Shown here in pieces: positions 38,127 through 50,265 of a stretch of DNA of 64,000 nt. This stretch comes from Bugulina stolonifera. Its lineage: Eukaryota; Bryozoa; Gymnolaemata; Cheilostomatida; Bugulidae. The stretch is from NCBI GenBank assembly GCA_935421135.1, contig OW285191.1, positions 6,953,504 to 7,017,503 of the forward strand, read 5' to 3'. The notes beneath the pieces were generated by a model. That model ran no database searches. It saw nothing but the letters and a program-made list of their open reading frames with translations, and was not told the DNA's origin. Every line of letters starts with the position of its first letter. Positions within the stretch are counted from its first letter, which is position 1. The position numbers and the translations under genes were made by a program.

Positions 38127-41100
38127 CTAATCTTTGTTGGCACTTTCACCCGACATGGCCACTTTTTGTTTTTGGTCCATATTTGTGCATGCACTCGTAC
38201 TTGGGTTGGCTTCTTTATGTAATTTAGCGATGCTGATACATGTATCTGACCTGGCATCTCTCTGGTCTGTATTGGTACTTGTGTCTGACCTGGCCTCTCT
38301 CTGGTCTGTATTGGTACTTGTGCCTGGCCTGGCCTCTCTCTGGTCTGTATCGGTACTTGTATCTGGCCTGCCCTCTCTCTGGTCTGTATTGGTACTTGTA
38401 TCTGGTTTGACCTCTCTCTGGTCTGTGTTGGCACTTGTATCTGGTCTGGCCTCTCTCTGGTAGGCATCAGTACTTGTATCTGGCCTGGCCTCTCTCTGGT
38501 CTGTGTTGGCACTTGTATCTGGTCTGGCGTCTCTCTGGTAGGCATCAGTACTTGTATCTGGTCTGGCTTCTCTCTGGTCTGTATTGGCACTTGTATCTGG
38601 TCTGGCCTCTCTCTGGTAGGCATCAGTACTTGTGTCTGGTCTGGCCTCTCTCAAGTCTGTATTGGTACTTGTATCTCGCCTGACCTCTCTCTGGTAGGCA
38701 TCAGTTCTTGTATCTGATGAACTCCAATTGGATCTCTGCTTCCGTGTAGATCCATTGTATCCAGGAAAGAGGTAAAGTTTTCTCAGGTGGGTGAGAGTGT
38801 CTTGAGCTACTACCAGCTGTCCACTGTCCAGGTTCCTCTTGATACAGAATTGTCTGACCCTATGCTGTACCTAAAATGTATAATACTAGGTATAGATCCA
38901 TGTAGTGAGGATAGTTGAGAGACCACGCCCTCTTAGGGTGTTTCAGTTTGTACACAGAACGGGAAGTCGTATTTACAAGAAAGGGCAGTATGTTAATCTG
39001 ACGACTATTATGTACTATACTAAGACCACTTACAATCCTGTATATCTCATACATGTCTCGATGGCAAGCATGTCTATACATCGTCTGCACAAGACATCTA
39101 ATCATTAGAGAACCATAAGTAGCATGTCTTCTAGATACAAAGGCTAAAATATTAAAACAAGGCTTGAACAATTCAGACAGTGCATATACATGTAGCTCAG
39201 TGGAAAAAATTAGGTGGGTACACGGTACATGCAATCTTACAGATTAGTATTGTATAACTATCCACTTAATCTTAGTAAATTATTAAAATGAAAAAAAATA
39301 TGCTCCGGTGAGAACTAAACTCAAGACCTTACGAATGAGTGTCAAGCATTCTACCACTACGAACTACGCTATCAGGTCCACAGTGACTGTATGGGGGAAA
39401 CTAGCTATTAAAATGAGGGTACACGCCTGCTGGCCGTATAACCACTAAAATTGAGGTGGGTACCCACCGTATACTCCCGTATAACCACACTTCGAACACT
39501 AAAGTAGCTGCTATTACTACAGTAGTTAACAATGACAATACTTCTAGGCTAGGTCATTGACTCCCAGAAACTGCTAGCTCAATATTAATCATATCAGCAG
39601 TAATTCTTTTGGGAACCTGAAGTCCTCTTGCCTTCAATTTGGAGTGAGCAATTTCAAAAATCTTAGAAAAACTATTTGATTTTAACATAATCTTTGTAAT
39701 TTGGAGTTGTTTTGGCTAAATTATATTATATATTATTTTTGACTTGTAAAATAGTTTACTCGACTCCAACTTAAAAGGAAGACAATTCCAAATTGATGAC
39801 ACATTTTACCAAATACGTCGATACATGTATTTCTGATATTATTGCCATTGGATAGGTAACATAGAGTTTCACTGGCCAGGTGACATAGAGCTTCGAGTTC
39901 AAGGTTCAGACATGTTTTCATAGGTGTACGAAAACGAAATCCATGGCTGCCCATAAATGTGCTCCCTTTTTCATGCAGTAAAAATATTACATGTATATAA
40001 AATGTAGTTATTCTCGTTTATAGAGGGAATAGAAATGACATGTTACCTGGTCTCAGCTGTATGTTATTTTCAATCGAATAGAAGATTAGAGCAATATTGA
40101 CGATCATGTGCATTGTAATGTAATACACACGTAGTATAATTATGAATTCCTCACACTCAAATCTTGACTTTATGACTAGCAGATCATCATAGTTAAGTCT
40201 AGTCATAGACTTTGCTGGCAGAGGTTCACCAACTGCAGAATGTGGTGGTCTGGTGACCAAAGGTGGCTCCTCAGTAGATCTGATGGCTGGTTCTTCCTCT
40301 GGAACGGCCTCATGGATACCTTTGTCCCCTCCATCTATTCTCTCTGGTGAAATAGTAACAGAAGTTATGCTGTTAGTATTACAAATATGCTGGATTTTTA
40401 TTTTGGGTTTATCCGATGTCCAAAAACATTTTTGCACAAATTTTTGAGTAAAATAATGCTCTTTTATCAGCCACTTGTACCTATAGCTATTTGCATTATA
40501 CGCATATCTGTATATGATGCTTTGTGCAAAACTAGCGGGCCTATAAATAGATGCTTACCTACTGATACCGTGCTTGGGGGTTCAAAACAGTAATTTTCCA
40601 ATATTTGCATTTTGTTAAAACTGAAAATTTGATATCTACGTGTATTTTAACCATTGAATACAGGCATACAACAACAATACGTAATACACAAACTACACTG
40701 TATGGAAAAATGTATTCTTATAATAATGGATTATGATCGTATTGTACCTCCAGCACAGGCCTGAATAACAACAAGTTTTGGTTTATCGGCCATTCCAGGA
40801 AAGTTGAGAGGTGTGAGCAGATCATAGACATCCCTCATGTTAACCAGAACACCGTCTGAGCCATAGATGTGGTTAGACTCAGTTCCATGGGAACAGAGAA
40901 ATAGCCAGAAAGTTCCATAATCAGCATGTCGTTTATCCTTGACCTCATTCTTGATAACCAATAACATGTCCTGTAAGCATTTAAAACTGTAAAGCACATG
41001 ACGTACATAGTTGTATAGATGTATCGGCATGAGAGAATTTCATAAATTATTTTGCAAATTAGACTGATTCTCGATTGGGGCATGAGCGGTGAGCTCCATG

Positions 41101-44100
41101 AGGGGGGAGAAAGAGAGGCTAAGGCAAACTTACCAACCAACTGTACCAAAAGATCATCCAGTTTCATTATTAAACAGATGAACAATAATAATGAGGTTTT
41201 ATCAGTCACAAAAAATGTGCTCTTCAAAATCCAATGTATTATATTATCACCAATGTGTAAAATCGTGTTACTACTAGTTGATTGATTGAGGATTTATTCC
41301 ATCACCAACCCTGGAGGGTGTTACGAAATATGTTGCAGCACATTGCTATAAGCATGAAAATAAACAGGAAGCCTGTAGGTGCGCCTAGAACAAGTAAAAA
41401 GATAAAAAGAAAGAAGAATAATTAATATGGTTCTTAAAAGTTTATTGTACTGTTTCCAAACTCATGGACCGTAGGAACCTGTCTCTTCCTCAAGAACTGT
41501 GGTATTTTACGTATTCATGATGCTTATAATAAAGGTCTGATGGACATTTCTCTAGTTGGTGCCAGCAACAAAGTAAACCAACAGTAGGGTTGCTAGTTAT
41601 TCTGTATTTCTGCATTATATTGTATATTAAAATGTACTAAAATTATTACTCAATCACAACCAGCTACCTCAATAAGCATTATTTTAGTAATATAGTAATT
41701 CTTGGCTAGAGGTTCGGGTAACTGTATTGTAACACCTGGTCAACATAATCCATGCTTTCTTGTTCAACACTGTACATACAATTAATAAACAGCTAGACTC
41801 TTGCATAATGCAAGTTGCATTGGACATGTACATGTACCATCAACTTGAAAATTTGAGCAAAGCCTACAATTATATTGTTATTCAACAATTAAATGATTAT
41901 AGGATATTACCTTACCATACATGAAATACTTTACACTGGGAGATTCATTAACAAATTATAAAGTTGATGTAGAATAGGCATATTCGGGTATTGCACGGTG
42001 CAAGTTTATAAATAGCAATCTGCGACAATAACAATTTATTTTATTCAATAATATGGCGCTGGTAATAATATTACTGTACGCAAGTATTGCAAAAGTATTG
42101 CAGTATTGCAAGTATTGCAAAAGTTACCTACACAACTTCTGGTCAAGAATTAATATAATAATGCTAGTACCTCAGCTGTGAGATCCTCTTTGATGCTGAC
42201 TTTAAACTTAAAATCTGTCAGCATATCTTTCAAGTTCTGAACATCGGCTTCAGATCCAAGTCTTTCTTTCTGGTTAGAGACTACTCTATTATTGATAATG
42301 AGGGCTCTTCCCCTAGTCTTTGTCATACTAAACACCTGTGAGTTTACAAGCACATTATTTATACCCAAAACATAAATATCATATAAATATTATAAGGGAA
42401 AACTATATCGATATTGAATTAAAATCATTATCCAACAAAAATATCTGTTTTTTACAAACTTTGTCTGTCTTGTAGAATAGTCGTTGGATCCGGTCACTGG
42501 AGGTGGGTACTAGACGCTGTCTTAGTGAAATTGAAATCACTTTCTGGTTGGATTCATCAGAAGGTGGCAAGAAGTCATCATCATCAGTGAGGTCACTGAG
42601 GTCATCGTCTACGACAGCTTGTAGTTTCGGCCGTTGCAGACGAGTGGACGATGTGCATGTAGTTGGTTTCTTCTTAATACCTTTATAAATGAATTCCATG
42701 ACTAAATAACATAATACACACACCTGTCAGTTACTGATACTCTAGAATGTTCCAGAAAATAATATCACAATGCTACTGCAGTACTGTAATGTAGTGGGGA
42801 ATTATCAAAGTTTGATATTTAATAATCAAGAGTAAATAACTCCACATATGAGCACACGAATGCTTCCTACTCTTTCATTGGTATATACGTATAATATATC
42901 GCAATATTATATTGTAGTGATATTAATACCAACATACTACAGTGTTATATTAATATAATATTTAACAGGAAATTGTAATCTAATAAAAACCATAAAATTT
43001 TAATTTGCAAGCGTAGCATATAAACAATAAACAAGATTACATACACCTTGATCTACCAGTAACTAAGGACGAAGCGGGACTTCCTGCTTGTGCTTTCTGC
43101 TGAGATGTAGTCGACTCATTAGCATTAGTTCTAGGAAAACAGGGAGCTGTATCATAGTAAAAATGGCTTATATACAATAAATGACTATAAACTATATGCG
43201 TGCATTGTGCATGAATGTTTATATTATCAGCTTGGCCTACAGAGCATGCGATGGTTGTCAAGTGATGTTATAGCGGCTAACCTATAGCAGGCTGCAGTTC
43301 TTCCCTCTCCTCTTTCAGCTGTTCTACAGCAGACTTTAGCTTAATTTTCTCTTCTTCACCCAGTGCCATACCTAAACATAGTAAACGCCTGTCAGTGTAT
43401 ACATGTTGATGATGGTAATCTAATAACACACCATAGAAGGGCTGATTATATCGACATATTATTACAATCCAGGTAAATACAATGTATATACATTGCACAT
43501 GTACATGTGGTATCTATAACTTACATGGATACAGCAGAGGACTTGGTACTTTCTCTTTACCACACAGGACAGTCGTTACACCACTATCTAGGTCAAAGTA
43601 GGTGGTTGGAGCATTGGCTGAATAGTCACCATCGCACCAGCTGGGAGGGATCTGCCGTTTAGGATGAGAAACTCCTTTCAGTAGACAGTGAGGACAAAAA
43701 AATGTGTAAACCATTCTACTAGCTGGCCACGCCTCCTTTACTTCTCTCGAGATGTTTCCTGTAATGTTGATAATGTCTTTCCAGGACTGACTGATGTTCT
43801 CTACTGGTGACGATACTTGAATGATCACTTTTCTTGAATGATAGTCAAGAACGAGATAAATATAGGAGTTGTCGTGAAATATCTCGACTCCATTTTTCTT
43901 AACTGTGATAGAACTTCCACGACCAGGGAACATCCTCAAAACTTCAACACTCATTTGGTTGTAAACATATAGGGGTACGGATAACCCTTTAAAGTGAATT
44001 TCCACTCTCAACGTGATGTCTTCGTTATTCTCTACCCAGTTTCCATGGTATTCAGAGCAGAAATATGGCACAACAAAGCTTTCCTTTGACTGAAGAAGAA

Positions 44101-47100
44101 GAGGTCCATACAGTAGACGGAAGGACTGTAGCAACGTAATAGCTACTTGTACATCAACATCGCTTTGGAATACGGTTTCTGTTTTAATAAGATACAGTAG
44201 AAGGCGCTTGTCCATGATTCCAGTATTTCGAAAGTCTGCAATTAATTCCTCAAAATGTTCTTTCTCAAGAAAACGTTGGTTTGCCACAGGCAAAAATCTA
44301 ACAAACTCTTGAAGTCGTGTTTGCCAAACATCCTCACCATGGTGATACAGGACGGTAAGCAACTTGGTAACTTCTGCTATCTTGTGAAAGATGTACGGTC
44401 GAAGAGATTTAATGTTATCGTAACTCAATATTTTACCACAGTCGTGCAAGTAGGTGAGAATAGTCTTCAAATGATCTTCTGTCATAGTGCTATTTGAGTT
44501 GGTCAACATTGCAAAAATCTGAGCGAAGATACTACTGCCTGACACGTTCAGCATTGCGGAGATGCTAGCAACAGTACTGAATGCTGCGGGTATGGACAGA
44601 ACTTTCTCACTTACGTCCTCCCAGAGTTGGGGGAGAGTTTTGACAAACTTTCGACTAGACAGCAATAAGTCTAATTTGATCGTGTCATAAACCATATAGT
44701 CATCTTGCTTATTGCTGACCTCATAAATATCTTCGAGTGCAAAGAAAGGCGTTCTGATATCAGAGAAATGCTTTATCTGTGTCAACAGTTGACCTAGTTG
44801 TTGCGTTTCCTCTACTATTTCTTCTCGCAAGTGCTCAGTCGTGTCAAGAAACATTGCTCCCAATTCAACAAAACTTTCTTTGAGAAATTTATCTTTGTGA
44901 GTGAACACTAGCTTTGGTGGACCAAGATCAGGATTAGCCAAGTAGAGGTGTGTCAACCAGTCGAAGGCTAGCCGTCGTACAGCCTCCCTGTGACCAGAAG
45001 TATCTGACTGCTCCTTATACTGCACCATGTTCACTACTACAATCGGTATACAGTTTTGTTTTAGAGTTAACTGATACGTGATGTGATACACCCCTTGTCC
45101 TCCCAGATCAATAACTCTCAATGTAGTATCATCCACTCTCACCTCCTCCACATTGAATACTTTAGTCGCTTCATCAACTATAGCGTCAGCATTACGATTA
45201 GTCAAAACCCGCTTCTTTTCATCACTTTGTAGTGTTTTGATTAGACTAGTTTTTCCTGCCATAGCATTACCGATGATGGCTATGGTGACCAATGGCAAGC
45301 TTTGACCTTCACCTTTGGCAAGATCTTTGTAGTACTGTCTAATGGCTGATATTCCTCGGTAGCACACCTCATATGGTGGCGAGGTTAGATCCTTACAGTT
45401 GGTGGTGTCTACATATAGTAGTTTCTGCAACCGTAGTATCTTAGCATTTAAAGACACTAAAGAAGAGTTCTCAGAGATGATTAGAGTCAGAAGATTTTTC
45501 AACTCACATATGACAGCAGGTAGACTGGTGAACCTGTTATTTCCTATATTCAGCTGCTGTAGCTTCTGTAAGTTCTTTACACTGAAATGTAATTGTGCTG
45601 ATAAGTGTACCGTAGAGATAGTGGTGCAAAACAATGTAAGGAAGTAATGCGGTGTAATACGCAGTACACACCATATTATATTATTATATTTTCTTCAGCA
45701 CAAAAATTAGATCTAAAAGAGCATGAAATCTACATAGTGGCCTAACGTCTAACTCTTCCACTACTGTGTTGCATATGCATTGTAAAGGGGAGTCCAGACT
45801 ACAATGATCTGACAAACAATTTTTGGCTGTGATGAAATCGTTCTTTCGTGAACAGAGAATCAGTAGATGATTTCATTTAAAAACAATTTTGGCCTGGTTA
45901 TTTTCGTGCCGAAATGTTCGCCTAATTACTTTTGCACATTGGCTAATTAGAAAGTGTTCCGTGCTACTACCACGGAAACATCAAGATGTCAGGTTGCAGG
46001 TTATGAAATAATATTTTAATATTATAAAAAAATATAATAAAATCATACCTTTCAGGGAGCATTGCTAGTCTACACCCAGTAATATCCAACTCTCTCAGTG
46101 ATGTCATGCTAGTGAATACTTCTGGTATACCTTCAGATTCAAAGTTATTCCCAGACATTCTTAACAGCTCTAGCTTATCCAACTTAGACATGCTACAAAG
46201 TTATATAAATGTAATGTATGTAACACACACTGTATGTATTCTACGCAATGCAGCTTATATTACATGTATTTACAACAGAGGATCATATGAATCCAGAATA
46301 AAAATACATGCGTACAGAGCGATCAATTTGCATACAGCGTATTGTTTCGGTAGTTGACACCTCTACAGCACATGGAGAATAGAGGCAAAAATTGCCAGAA
46401 TGGCATAGATTGGCTGGCTGGCTGGCTGGCTGTGGGCTGGCTGGTTTATTAAGTTACTAGCACACAGAATGCTGCGACATTTGCATGAGGCATCTATTTC
46501 TGACTGACACTGGGGTTATACAAAAATTTTTAAAACCAAGTAAATATCTGATTACAAGTGAATAACAAAAAATTTAAAAAGACATTTTGCAAAGCTAAAA
46601 TCGCGTGTTTGGGAAAGTTATGCTACTTCATACATGTATATTTTTTCTATGGGGTATAAAAGTTATGACTGGTTACGTGCTACTTTACCTTTCTCTACCT
46701 TTTAATCGTACAGATACATGTATATAATTGCAGTCAACAGAAAGTGTGGTCTGAGCATGTATTCGCTATACCACCTGTCCAGTGTCCACTAACAGTATAA
46801 CCCGTTGGGTCACTCACCCTATTGGAACAGACGTTAGGTTGCATTCACTCATATCCAACTCTCTCAATGATAGCATTTTAGCAAATATATTTGGCATACG
46901 TCCACTTTCAAAGTTGTTTTTCTCCATTCTCAGTACTTCAAGCTTACTGAGCTTAGACATACTATAAATTATTGAAGTATGATTTTAATATTCGATATTA
47001 GCTTTGAAATAAAATATTGGTACTGAAGAACATCAGCATGATACGTGCTATTATCAAATATCTCCACTTTTTGAATAATAGGAAACATCAAGGAATTATT

Positions 47101-48414
47101 TTTATAAGCATCTGAGGCATGGGCACTAATAATTTATTAATAATAATTGGGAGTTGTCGTCTCTCAATTTCTCTTCTTGGGAGGAGACAACTTCTAGTTA
47201 TGATCAATAGCTTATTATAATTGTCCATGATCTGAGGACTAATAGCTGACTAATGATTTATAATATTTATCTATACATAGCACATACCGACAGTTCTTGG
47301 CTTTCTATATTTTTTTATTAAAGATACTTGAGCTTACTTACCTCACAGGTAGGATGGATATATTACTGTAGCCAATATTCAACGTTCTTAGTGATGTCAT
47401 GTTAGCGAATATCTCTGGCATACCCTCAGATCCAAAGTTATTGACATCTAGCCTCAGTACCTCCAGTTTATTCAACTTAGATATACTATAATATTGGCAC
47501 AGTGACATGAGTAGGCGACAATAGAATTAGTTTCAGTATATAGGCATAGCTTACCCACAAATACAAAGTACTTTTAAATTAAATGAGCAGCAAGATCTTG
47601 CCGTAACAACTTACCTCTGAGGGAGAGTTCTCAGTCTACACCCACTAAGATCCAACTCTCTCAGTGATGTAAAGTTGTTGAATACATCTGGTATACCTTC
47701 CCCATATCCAAAGTTATTGCCAGATATAAGAAGTACCTCCAACTTGCTCAGCTTAGATATGCTATAATTATAATTACATGTATGCACAATGACTGATATC
47801 CATTTTTATAGAGCAAACCCGAGCCCCCATCAGAGAGATCACTCTATGATTCATCTACATTGTATTACAGTGTACATGTAAATAGAAAGCATTTTGATAA
47901 AGATATGTGAGACAAAATATACATGGAGCTATATGGTTAAGATGCAAGCTGATGAGGCCGACAGACTAGTACTAGCACTAGAGCACATTATACAGCTACG
48001 TCTTCATGTCTACAATGAAGTCTGGTAAAGTAAGAGTGCTCCTTATCTGAGGGCAAAATAATTCTTTGGTTTATAAGTTAAAAGTTAAAAGCTCTAGCTA
48101 ATAGCAACTCTAGGTTACTATGTGATAGTAATGTATTATAGTACAATTTAGCTAAAGTGATGAACACTGTTAACTTACCGTGACAAATGTGAACTCCGTG
48201 GTACTCCTCTCAGACAAACATGTGTAAGATTAGGGGCTATCACACGTAAATCTGGTGGGATGCTTCCATCTATAACCATGTGCGTTATTTCACTACCTCT
48301 AATCGCTCTCTCTAGAGAGTTTACGCCATAGTACGTGTACTGACTTAGAGTTTGATTCCACCACTCTCCCGGAGAGTCTTTATAGGGAAGAGCTTTGAAC
48401 CACAACTTGTACAT
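38127..48414 (-). CDS. LRR-Roc-COR-caspase protein with C-terminal 13-residue repeats (14 coding exons)
   Basis: Exons: 48414-48179, 47761-47615, 47485-47342, 46961-46818, 46192-46049, 45581-43525, 43371-43282, 43146-43045, 42680-42460, 42335-42171, 40970-40748, 40343-40155, 39143-39034, 38870-38127. They sum to 4716 nt in one frame, 1571 residues. Order: novel N-terminus (1-78), LRRs (79-335), Roc GTPase (about 370-560) with P-loop GNAMAGKTS at 376-384, DLGGQ at 430-434 and THKD at 499-502, a COR-like region (about 590-860), a short coiled coil (962-985), an acidic linker (DDDLSDLTDDDD), caspase p20 and p10 (about 1096-1365) and twelve 13-residue repeats (1380-1535). Roc-COR proteins are GTP-dependent dimer switches; caspases cut after Asp. 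A single-chain sensor-switch-protease is the inference. The start is the first ATG in the open exon; an earlier exon cannot be excluded. Confidence 0.88.
38238..38705 (-). repeat. Coding 39-bp tandem repeat, twelve units (13 residues each)
   Basis: Twelve units of the type T(D/N)(A/T)(Y/D)QREARPDTS with no stop, in the last exon of the caspase gene. The 5' units alternate TDAY and ANTD forms, giving a 26-residue higher-order repeat. The 3' units are all of the NTDQ/DTDQ type. Two other frames are also open over much of the array, but only this frame joins the caspase p10 in phase. Confidence 0.92.
38746..42335 (-). other. Caspase p20/p10 catalytic region
   Basis: p20 begins RGRALIINN and carries the R of KERLGSEADVQNL (an S1 Arg in caspases). 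The catalytic His is in LCSHGTE (residue 1178) and the catalytic Cys in IQACAG (residue 1222). QACRG is usual, so Arg is replaced by Ala. The p20-p10 linker is long, with candidate Asp sites such as ERID. p10 has FVSRRH where SWR is usual, keeping the second S1 Arg but losing Trp, and GSLMI for GSWFI. It ends with LRKLYLFPG. Both catalytic residues and the Asp-binding residues are present, so an active enzyme is likely. Confidence 0.87.
39212..39500 (-). mobile_element. tRNA-related dispersed repeat, copy 1
   Basis: About 289 bp in the caspase-gene intron between exons 40343-40155 and 39143-39034. It matches 51998-52243 over most of its length in the same orientation. On the minus strand it has an A-box-like TAGCGTAGT..GTGGTAGA and a B-box-like GGTCTTGAGTTTAG, as in tRNA-derived SINEs. 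Outer parts carry GGTGGGTAC blocks in inverted positions and a repeated GTATAACCAC. No protein is encoded. Confidence 0.8.
43525..45581 (-). other. Roc GTPase and COR region on a single 2-kb exon
   Basis: The exon opens with two LRRs (LQQLNIGNNRFTSLP), followed by the Roc domain. The nucleotide-binding motifs are intact: GxxxxGKTS, DxxG as DLGG, and (N/T)KxD as THKD. The COR part has a winged-helix segment, YLHDCGKILSY then LRPYIFHKI, and a second half ending around SVPLYVYNQMSVEVLRMF. A Cys/His-bearing stretch near the end (FFCPHCLLKG) may bind metal. There is no kinase domain, unlike LRRK proteins. The closest animal architecture I know is the MFHAS1-like ROCO group. Confidence 0.82.
46049..48179 (-). 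other. Leucine-rich-repeat exons, four symmetric phase-2 modules
   Basis: Exons of 147, 144, 144 and 144 nt each enter and leave in phase 2 and each encode two LRRs of about 24 residues, with MSKL(x)KLE(L/V)LR, then NNF(G/E)S, then TSLRELD and a closing LP. The exons are clearly related to one another, so the array grew by exon duplication. Any one can be skipped without shifting the frame. A fifth LRR block starts the 45581-43525 exon. Confidence 0.9.
46411..46444. repeat. (GGCT)n microsatellite
   Basis: About eight GGCT units with one interruption, in an LRR intron of the caspase gene. Confidence 0.9.
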
Positions 48415-50265
48415 TTTTACTGATTCACATGTAATATGTAGGCCTACATGTATACCTTGAACTTGTATTAGCTGCAACTACAATTTGATGCAAAACACTG
48501 GCAATGTCAAAACCCTGTAGTATTGCACCTACACATAAACCAAAGTTCATAGAAAGCAATAAATTGCAAAGGGATGACACAGTACAACTATGTAATGTAC
48601 AAGTATTGCAGTTACGTACCAGTGGCCCAGTAGTACAGCAACTACTTAACCTTACCTTACTTACTTGTCTGTAAGCTGCTAGATTAAGATATCAACTTTT
48701 GGAGCACATTCTAATATGCATCACTAAGAAGCACATATACAAAGAGTCATGGCATAAACCACTGAAGTATTATGTATTTTAGAGCCCAGCGCTCCAAGCT
48801 AACCTTCCAATGTGAGCACACATATTATTATAGGGTTTCTTCGCTAATAAAAAAGTTTTTTTTTGTGTTTGCACATGACTGACTAAGCAACAAAAAGTAA
48901 TGTGAATCATTGATCCGCCTCAATGGGTAGCAAAGAAATACTTCAATACACATCATAAATCTAATAAGACTAACAAAAGCATTTATTATATTATATTACA
49001 TGTATATTATATTCATGCGTTTGTTTCACTAGGAGAGGTTATGTTGGTCCAGAGCAAACTATGATGATAAGTTCAGTTTCTCTAGCAATAATATACTTAG
49101 CTACGTACGAGAGCTTGTATGTACATATTATCATGTAGTCATTAAAAACTTAAGAAAAGAATAGTTTAGTATGTAGAATAATTATAATAACATAGGCCTA
49201 AAATATAACATGTAATTGTACCAGTTCACACTGGAAATCGAATGATTCAAAATTACCTAGAGACTTATTGATTGAGCTGTAAACGTGGTCTTCAAGAGAA
49301 GAAGCTAATACAGTATTATTGCTGTGCAGAAAAGAGCGTAAAGTCGGCAGAATTAATGCTTCTCCGTAGATTCAAAAGTGAGGAGTTTCCCTGCACACCA
49401 ATGATTGCTGTATTATTTATATACATGCCAATAGCATGATTGACTTGCTTGCAAACCATAAGCCTTTACTAATTTGCACCAAGTTTATCATTACTGATTG
49501 GAGTTAACCTTTCGTGTTTCAGTTTTTTCAAAAGAAACAAAAAAGTTCTCTTATTCTGGTTTGGTGCTGCACCTTCATCGTACCTCATATTGTATTACAT
49601 GATATTCAGGCACAAAGGCTTCACTGTTTCAACTTAAAACCACAAGATATAGACATTGTCTGTTGTTCTAAAGCTGTTGATTATAACCTAAAGTTGTCCT
49701 CTCTCTCTGTGAGAAGATAGAGAAGACAATTACAGGCCATGATTAGTAGGTTATGAGTGCCTATTTTTAGCTATCAAGGTTGGCATTGTGGGAATAGCTA
49801 GTGCAGAAATACTATCCTGCATGTGAATACATTGTGATTAGTAGAAGAAGCTAACAACCTCATTAATCTAACCTCATGCTTGTAATGGAGCCTTAGAGGG
49901 TGGTTATACAGAGGGCTGTGAGGTTAATGACCTAATACCTACATAATTATGTCATACATGTAACACAGTATTATACCTAATGCAATATTACCATAGTATG
50001 ATCAACTTTGACATATTATGTAACAATAAGTTGGCATGTAGCAGATATAAATACACATGCAAGTGTTACAACAACACAGTCATCAGTAAATCATATTTCT
50101 TTCTAGTTTCACTAGATTAGCAGCTGTAAGTAACAAAATTTTTGTTTTAGTTACATTTAACTAGAACAATAATAATTTATTTTTTCTGTTGAAGTATTAA
50201 AATTATATGTGAATGTTTTATAACTTCATGCTAGTATATTGTTCCGTTTAGAATTCTTAGCATGT
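48415..50265. other. Divergent promoter interval between the caspase gene and the P450 gene
   Basis: About 1.85 kb separating the two ATGs, which are transcribed away from each other. No exon recognised, although the reading frame upstream of 48414 stays open to about 48477 and could be part of a longer first exon. The hairpin AGTTGTCCTCTCTC..GAGAAGACAATT lies at 49691-49731. Confidence 0.45.

Noticed and set aside
38099..38683. Alternative long frames over the 39-bp repeat, on both strands
   Set aside because: Repeat unit is a multiple of three. Only the frame ending at 38127 joins the caspase p10 exon in phase.
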